Part shown: positions 27,301-36,300 of the stretch, in pieces
How the letters are laid out: the number at the start of each line of letters is the position of its first letter
Numbering within the stretch: position 1 is the first letter of the stretch
Assembly (NCBI RefSeq): GCF_001949145.1
Contig: NW_019091504.1
Location: 526,427-590,426 of the forward strand
DNA: 64,000 nucleotides
Source: Acanthaster planci
Lineage: Eukaryota; Echinodermata; Asteroidea; Valvatida; Acanthasteridae
Reading direction: 5' to 3'
The notes under the pieces: model-generated
Told to the model about the DNA's origin: nothing
The model's database searches: none
The model's input: only the letters and a program-made list of their open reading frames with translations
Position numbers and translations under genes: made by a program

Positions 27301-30300
27301 CTGTTGTTAACTATTGTATATTGTTGGATTCCATTGGCAGGGTACTGTACACTGTGGTAACTGCACGGTTTTGAGGCGAGTAACTGCACAGTTTTGAGGC
27401 TGGTGTTTATCTGAGTGCTCTCCACAATGCAACAAATCTTCAATTGCATTGTACGGTTTCAGCAGGGCTCTCTTGTTAGTTGAGACGAATTGGACTGAAT
27501 TGTACATGTATACGTACTACACAGAAAACCCAATGTAGCTACAGTGGTGTATCCTGTTTTCATTGATGAGGGTGAAGTAGTGCGGAAGCCAAGATGAACT
27601 TGAGCAGAAAGAACATTTCAGGATCGGCTAGCGGACCACAGTATACATTTACATGTACATGTAGCCCAGGCACTCACTCCAGCAAGGTGTGGCCTGGTCG
27701 AAACTGTGTTTTGGGGGTCTTTTCAATATTCTAACTAACTTGGACACAGCTGTATCTATGGGAACAATCCGCTGGTCTCAACAACACCTGCTGAATATGT
27801 ACAGCATACAGGTTCATACTTCACGCTTCTCATAGGATCTGGGGCCAATTTCACAGAGCTGCTTTAAGAATTTCCTTAAGCATGTAAAAACCTCGCTTAA
27901 TAAACAAAGGTTACCAGCTCAAACTCTATATGATTATCATACTACAAACCAAAAGACAGCTAAATACCATTCCAAAACAATATACATCACAGGAAGTTTT
28001 GACTGGTAACCTAATTTGTCAAGCAATTTTTTTCATGCTTGAACAAATGTTTTGCTTTAAGCAGTGCTATGAAACTGGCCCCTAGTTAATTTAGTAATAC
28101 TTACACGGTACAAAAATATCTAGTTACAGTACTTTCCCATCCCAGTAATGCTTGTGTGGGAAGAGTTGTTACACATATACATGTACATGTATCACTGACT
28201 CAAACTTGGTTCAAACTTTCTATGGACTTAGATCAAGGATCCCCCAATAGAACAGTTGTGCAAACCCTACCAAGTTGAAAGTACCCAAAGTTACATCACT
28301 TTTGGTATGGCAAAAAGTCATAGTGAAATGAAACTACCGGTGTATACATGTACAGTACAGCGGTTTCTGTACTGTCTAATGGAGATCTTTTGTTCCATCC
28401 CAGGTTTAGTCACGTTTAGCAGGTGGATGAAGCTTTGTACAGAACACAGTGAAACAGGAAGTTTTTGAGAAACAGAGAAACAAAATCGACCCTAGTTAAA
28501 TATTGTTACCTTGAATTTGTAAGCGCCAGCTTTGCTCTTCACGGTGAGTTTGGTTTTTTCCTTGTTGTCGGGTGTTAATGTGCAGTTTCTGTCTATGACC
28601 AACGACTCTACTGGCTGCAAGAAAAGAGAAACAAAGAATATAGGAAAAAAGGATAACAATTAACAGTATTGTGCAGAGTTGTAATGACTCGAGAGGCAAT
28701 AACTCAACTCGAGTCACAATTTTCGGTGACTCGAGTCCCGATGGGTAAAGGACTCAACTCCACTCGAGTCTGTGACCAAATGATTCAATTCGATGCAAAC
28801 ATCTCAGGAGACTCGACTCGAGTACAGCTTACATGTACATGTAGAAGACTCGAGTTTCAAAAAAAGATCAAGCAAAATTATAGTTGGATAGATACATGTA
28901 CCTGTCACCCTAATTTATTTTCAGTATGTCTAAATGAAAATAAAAATACCAAAATGTGACTTACATGTATTAATAGTAGTGTTTTTATTGGTTTTTGTTC
29001 AAAAATTTGTGACTCAAACTGACTCGAGCACGGTACTTGACTCAACTTGACTCGACTACACAAAGCAACTGGACTCGACCTCTTGACCTAACGACGAGAC
29101 TCGACTTGAGTCACAATGTTAAAATGACTTGACACAAGTCGCCAAATTTATTGATTTACAACACTGCCTGTGTGATCTGCTGGGAAAACAGTGGGATTGT
29201 AGCTAAGTTACGGCCTGATTTAAATGCCTGGTTGACATCACACACAATGTCAGTGAACGGCAATCTCTATGATGCAAAAATCCCATCGGAAAAGAATAAA
29301 TCGGATACACTACAAGCTCCATTCATAAACCCCCTCGAATTTGTATGCAGATGTTTATCTCTGGTTGTGCTATATATGAAACACTTTTTTAATAAATTAT
29401 TCACACGTCTATCCCTGCATAAACACGAAGACTTCAAATTTGATATCCACTGGATCATGAAGGAGAGTTTTGTAAATAAGGGTTTGTGGCACTCTCGCTG
29501 GAGAAAAGGTCATTGCGCTATAAATTTCTGCTTGGGGTTATCTTTCTGCTATCAATCTGCTTCCCCTTATACCGGTTCACGCACATTGTACAGTGGTCAG
29601 TTTTTAACAGTTCACACGAAAGATATCGAGGAAGATGTTGATTGAAATAAATGGAATATGAAAACAAGAGGAAATCATCTCCAAAATAGCCACAGAATAC
29701 AAGATCCACAGAAATACATTTTGAAGGGTCATTACCATATGCATCTAAACTTGCCAGGGAAATTTTTACTGGCAAGCTTCCTTCATCAAATTCCTGAATC
29801 GATTTCCTGAATCGAATTCAGCACTGCACAAGTAATCCAGCTGTATTCTCTCATTAACAAAAGAGGGACCCAGCCACATTGAAACACATACATGTAAGAT
29901 GTGAGCACTTGAGAATACCAAAGCTGATTCTTATTTAGGCAGACCTGAGGGTAACATTTCAAATTTCAAGTCCCAATCAAGTCTGTCAATGGAACCGGGA
30001 AATCTTTGAACAAGGAAGCAATACATACATGCACGTGTACATGTACAAAGTATGTACATTCTTAATGTTTACAGCAAAGAAGAATCAGTTTCACTTTCCC
30101 TAACATGCTTTGTGAACCACTGCAAAGAGACAGGCCGACCATTAAAACAGGACAATGATATGCATATATTATGCACATGTATGTATGTATGCAAACTTGT
30201 CATGTACTGTACGTCTGCGGTGACATGTATCTATGCATATATTGATACATTCTTGCCTGTGCACTTTAAATACAATGGAAACTGAGTTTTATTTAAACAA

Positions 30301-33300
30301 CTATGGAAATTCAAAAACGTTATGTGAAACAGGTGCAAACGGAAAAAATGCAAACAAAACACAAAAACACCCATAGTTGTGACAGTTAAAAAAATGAGAA
30401 TAATGCGAAAATTTGTCTGAAGTATAAAACATTACAAAAGGCAAATTACTGAACCACACATTTTTGTGTCTGATCCATTTTTCAAAATCATACATGTCAA
30501 ATTTGTCTGAGGGGTGTGTTTGATCTGCCCCACAAACAAATGTACTGTACCTGTGATAAAGTGAAACATTCAACAATCTGACCCTTGAGCATTATCCACT
30601 ATCCTACAAATATTCCCCAACCCTAAAGCCATTTCAAATTAGTACAATGCAAGATTTCCGTTCCCATCGACTCTAAAATATGGGTGATTTTGCACTTACA
30701 GTATCCTAATCTTGTCTCTCATCAGCCACACAGAAAGCTTGTAGATAATATTGTATGCATAGGTATGAATCACAATTTAACCTTATGCCCCATGTATCTT
30801 AATGACACTGAAAATGTATGTTTAAACAACTGTTTCTGTAAAGATTACCTGTTCTGGAATTTTGATTGAAGGTCACTATTTCAAGTTCAAAGTGAGCATC
30901 AGTTCATTGAAAATGAGTGTGAGATGTCCTGGTTACCAGTTGCTCCCTGAGACAACTGAATGCAGGGCTGAATGTGACATGCCCTGGTTATTTTACCAGT
31001 TGCTCTCTGAGACAACTGAATGCAGGGCTGAATGAGGATTTCCCATTTTTTGGAAGTATGTATGACCCAAGTATGTATGTTGACAGTGTCATGATCAGCT
31101 TGTACTTTGTTTGAAAGCAAAAGTGATTCAAATCCTGCAATGACAAAAAATGCAACCAGAGGTTGACTGTGATATGCACCACTGCCCCAATGAATTTAAT
31201 TTGCTCTGAATATTACAAATGTACATCAAACCATAGACAAACGTAGAATGACTCATTTCTTCAACTGTAACTGTCATATGAAGACTCAAGCCCTACATGT
31301 ACTTACTGGTAATCTGTCACCCATCATTCCCACACCAAGCTAAACGTACATGTACATGTAGGTGCATGTACCCCTGTAAGTTTGATGTTTGACAACTCTC
31401 CAATCCCCCACTGTTGATTTGTGTTTTCAATTTAATCCAATTAAAAACAAAAACAAACCCAAAACTGGCAACTTTTAATTCTTCAGCCTGGTTTGGGAAC
31501 AGTGGGTCACAATGTGCAAAGTACCGATACATGTGTAAACGTGGCTGGGCTCTCTACCATCCTCAATCCTCCAAATTCCTCCACAACTTTCTGGTGGATT
31601 TTGAAGGATTTAGTAGGGTTAAGGCTAGTCCTGGCTCAATGCTTCACCTTAGGTGAGGTTAGGTCGATACACATCTCCTCATTTTCCTCTCCTTCCTGAC
31701 CTGGGTTTGAATCCCACTAGGGCTAACTTACAAGTACGATCTCCCGGGTACATGTACTTGTATAAATGGGGGTATGGATGAGTACCATACTGTTCAGTGT
31801 GTTCTTTCCTCTCTTGTAAATGTCCATAAATATATGTTCTCTGATCCTCTCACCTTGACAAATGTGAAACATGTTTTGTTGGTCTTTTACATTTATTACT
31901 CTTCGATTGTCCTAACACTTTTGAGGAAAACAGTATAACAAATACACAAAAAAACCTTTTCTACTTTTGATAAAAATCAACCTCATGATAATCATGCTAT
32001 CTGCATCCGGGTATTAAACTGTTTGTTCATTCTGTCAATGCTTTCTACCTGAGCCAACAGTTTTAAAGATAAACTTTAACCCCATATACTTTGCAAATGC
32101 TGTGCAACAGCATGTACATGTACAACATTTGAGTTGTCGGAATCAAACAAAACACATTTGCTAAAACATCCTGAGCGAAAACAAGCCCATAACCATTTTC
32201 CTGCATTTAAAACGGTAGTGTCAGGTCAAGTGTCATTTGTGAAATAATGTAAAATCATTCATGGTCCTGGGTGTAAGAGCACACCGCCCATCTCTGATAT
32301 TGCAAATGTTTTGGGTCAACCCCTGGCGCATACACACATAGGGTGCGGTACAAGCTTATACATGTACATGTAGATGAACAAGTACTGATAAAATGTTAAG
32401 CAAATTCACTTGAGGTCAATTGTGATGCGGATACTGACATGTACCTCTGTGTGGTATAGGGTACATACAGTATGTGCAATGTGTACAGCCTAACAGCCTT
32501 CATGCCAGTTTCACAGCGTTCACTTTCAATTCTTCAGTTGTTATTCAGCTATGTTTTTGGCCGTAGCCCAGGGTTCTTATTTGTATGTCGGCCATCAACT
32601 TCCTCTAACAATTCTACACATGCATGTACAAGTGCATGCGATACCAGAATCTAGAACATAGAGACTCAGCCATCGGCCAAAATAAATACTGACAAAATGT
32701 GCAGTGGAATGCCGTGCTTGTATTCAGTGGTATGTCTCATACAATATCGTACATGTACCGGTACAGTATTTGTACAATAAACCTTCAAACGGGGTCAGTT
32801 ACCTTCAAACAGGGATAGTTACCTTCAAACAGGGTAATAGTTACCTTAAAACAGGGATAGTTACATGTACCTTCAAACAGAGTTTGTTATATTCAGAAAC
32901 AAACAGAACATTTCCACTGACATATCAATCAAGTCACTAATTGCTCAAAATTTCCCTTTTTTACAAATGTTACAGTGTACCTTTCTCAGTTTTGTGTAAT
33001 CTACATGCATGTATTGCATTTTTGCAATAACATGAAATAACTTGCTCACTCTCATGTACGAGTATATACTTGAATTATTCAGAAACTCTTCCGCAAATTC
33101 TTTGAGTTGCAATGAAACACAAAATGCATATTAAAATAAGGCCTTGAAAATCCCTCATATGGATTTAACATGTACATGTATGCACATTATAATGTTATAC
33201 TGCTTGATTATGGTTCCACATGTAACAGTCTTTTGGACCATTTGGCTGTAGAACCAAAACAAATTCTGGTACATTTGGCATGTCTGTCAGGAACTTTCCT

Positions 33301-36300
33301 GAATTCTCAAAACTCCACTACTGTTCAGGAAACAAATTTGGCCATTTTTTTTTAAAATTAAACTTGCACATATAAATGTAAAAACACACAAACTCCTAAA
33401 AGTCTTAGTGGATTTTAAATGAAAGTTAGAAAAATGTACCCCTATATAGTCCAATTTTGTTAATTAAAGCTGTTACGGACGTTCCATTTTATGCTACAGA
33501 TGTTACATGTGTAGAAATGTACATGTAAACAAAACAAATGTTAAGAATTTTTTATTAATTATAATTCTCCATATTGTATTTTGCCGTGATATCTCCTTGG
33601 ATTTATTAGATTGAGGTGTACCGCTAACCAGTAAAAGTGCAGAAAAAATTGTAAAACTCAATTTGATACTTTGGCAGTCATGTGACAGTTGGTGTGGAAT
33701 TGTCCCAAAGAACAAAGGATTGGGACCGAAAATATTCCTTGTAATACATGTACATGTAAAAAATGAGTTGTATTAACAGAACTCTTATTAACAAGATTTG
33801 AATGTACATGTATCCATTTTTTTAACGGTGGACAAAATCACTTTACTGTTTTTTCAGCATGAAGAAAATTGTCTATAAATAAGCCAACTGATGTACAATT
33901 GGTACCCTGGAAACCGTATTCAAATATCTCTTGTGCATGCTTGTCTGTTCTACGAACTTGCGGTGTGAAAATGAAAGATTTCTTTTTCTTCCAGGTCTGA
34001 AACTGAGAGAAAAACGGAAGGTCTAGGAAAAGAGCTTTACTCCACACGCATTCTCTACTTTAGTACTCATAATTCTGTAGATATAGTGGGGTAAAAGGTC
34101 AATAGTCAAGTTGAATTTTACTGCCTCTGGTTTTTTTTTATTCTGCCTACTTTGCAGACCGATATATGTTGTAAAATTCTGATTGATCCGAACTTCGTTC
34201 TTTATATAATGGACAAATTTACATGTAAAAGCAGGAAGATAAGAGTTTTACATGTATTTCTTTAAGTGCATGTACAAGTAAAAAAAAAGGACATTCCACA
34301 AGGACTCATTGTACACGGTGAAATTTGTACATGTATGTAATAAGCACAAAAAAGCTGAAAAAAATTGACATTACACAGAACAGACGGGTGTCAATGTAAT
34401 TATGCACCGGAACCCAAAAATACCGATACATATATCTAAACTGCAGAGATGCAGACTAAAGACTACATACTCTACAGATGTACATGCAGAGGTAAATTGT
34501 TTTACTTAATTTTTTACTCTTGAGAACAAGAACACAATTTTAAGAAAAAATAATTACATGTAATGAAAAGGTTTCTCTGAACTTCGATCCACTTTTGATA
34601 GTAAAAGGCACTATATCACACATTAGGTTTTTGCCAAAGGTTAACTTTAAAAATCTGAATCTGAAGGTGCAGAATGTTACTGAACATAGGCTTGTGAGAA
34701 AAGCAGGCCACCCATATTGAGACATCACCACCAAATATTACTGTGAACCTTACATGGATTAGTGCTTTCAAAGCCTGTCATCGGTCCTTAAACCTCACAT
34801 CAAAAAAGACATTTCACACAAAAAGACACAGGTGTACATGCAACAGAATGATGTGCAGAACCACAAGGGGTCAATGTTACCAGCCTCCCCCCCAGAAAAA
34901 ACTACAATCTGTTTACAAGAGCAAACCATTTCTGTGGGGATTGAAACAAGTCAATGGGTGGTGCATTCACTAAAATGACCCCAATTCAAAGCGTTGATGG
35001 CAGGTCACTTATCAACAATCCAGGGACAGAGTACTGGAGAGTTATTAGACCTTCATTCTTGATCTGAAGCTGACAGCCAATAGCAGTGTGAATCCACACC
35101 TGAATACAAACAACCTGTTGATGGCAACCTGACCTGTTCCTTTTACAAGCTACCAACAGGTGTAGGTGCTGTGGTATAATGATACAGGACTCAGGCAGGT
35201 AGAGCCAAGCCGCTATCATAACATGGGCCCCTATAATGTTCCTTCAACAAGTTGGACAATGTATACATGTTTGGGTTTCACTCTGCAAGGTGGGGAATCA
35301 AGAAGTCTCCTCACAAATTGCTGAGAACTTCGTTACATGCACCAATAAGAACATACATTGTATATATGTAAGGTCCAAAAAATTTTAGCTTTTCAGTAAA
35401 TAGCATGTGAAAAAAACGGTACAGATTGCATGTAAATCTGCACATGTACACTGCACACTGCAGCTAGTGTGACCTGGTTACAATTAACAGCAGCAAGAGA
35501 AGGGTCTGGTGGCATTTGTTTCAAATGAAATGAACAACACTAAGTCTGTGGAACTTTCTGTATTACATTCAAACTTCAATAGACATAGTTTTTCTTTTTT
35601 TCTCTCCAATTTTGCATTTTCCAAAACTTGTCCCCTCCCAAAAAGTTAGGTCTGTACCATCAAAATAGGGTGGGTCTTGAAATAGGAGACATCTTTTTGG
35701 CCATGTAAATACATACGTGTAATAAGCCCCACCCCTCGGTGCTCTAACCAATCATAGCTGTGATCAAAGTCTGAAATGCATGCATTGAAAATTCAACATG
35801 AATGTGCATATAACCCATGGCCAGAGCACGCGAATTGTCACCAGAAAGTTAGGGCACATGTTACACTGTAACTGTCCAGGTGCCCGCAATGCGTGGGTCT
35901 TACTGGATCAATCTATTACGTGACCCGGTCTTTTTAAACTGGGGTTTGACCATCATGGGTGTTACCAATAAGATCATTGCCCATTTTTTTAGCCTTACCT
36001 TAGATGTGCTGAGTTCACGTTGTGTCACCCTCTGACTGTACATAACAATTTTGTTGTCCATCAACATCAGCCAACGTTTCTCATAGTCCTGTTAAAGTAA
36101 ATGAAATGATCATTTAAAGTTTAATCAAACAAAAATGATGTCTGCATATTCTATGTCAATCATTCAACCGCTGAGTACCAAGTACAAAAACTTAACTCTT
36201 GTAGGCTATGCAGTCTTTACGATTGCATGTACCGTACTGTACCGTATATATATATACATGTAACTTGGGAAATTTACATGTACAGTGTATGTACATACTT

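Larger units (their letters stand above)
28615..35998 (-). other. Large STAP intron (7.4 kb)
   Basis: AT-rich. Holds the CTCGAG palindrome cluster (28684-29140), the 30928-31034 duplication, a tRNA-like SINE remnant near 31690, the array at 32777-32885 and many tacatgta palindromes. A 164-codon open frame at 29151-29645 has no recognisable features. No exon is expected, since the flanking exons join in phase. Confidence 0.6.

Noticed and set aside
29151-29645. 164-codon open frame on the + strand
   Set aside because: Among the longest unassigned ORFs, but it lies in a STAP intron, shows no recognisable motif, and one such ORF is about what chance gives in this much AT-rich sequence.
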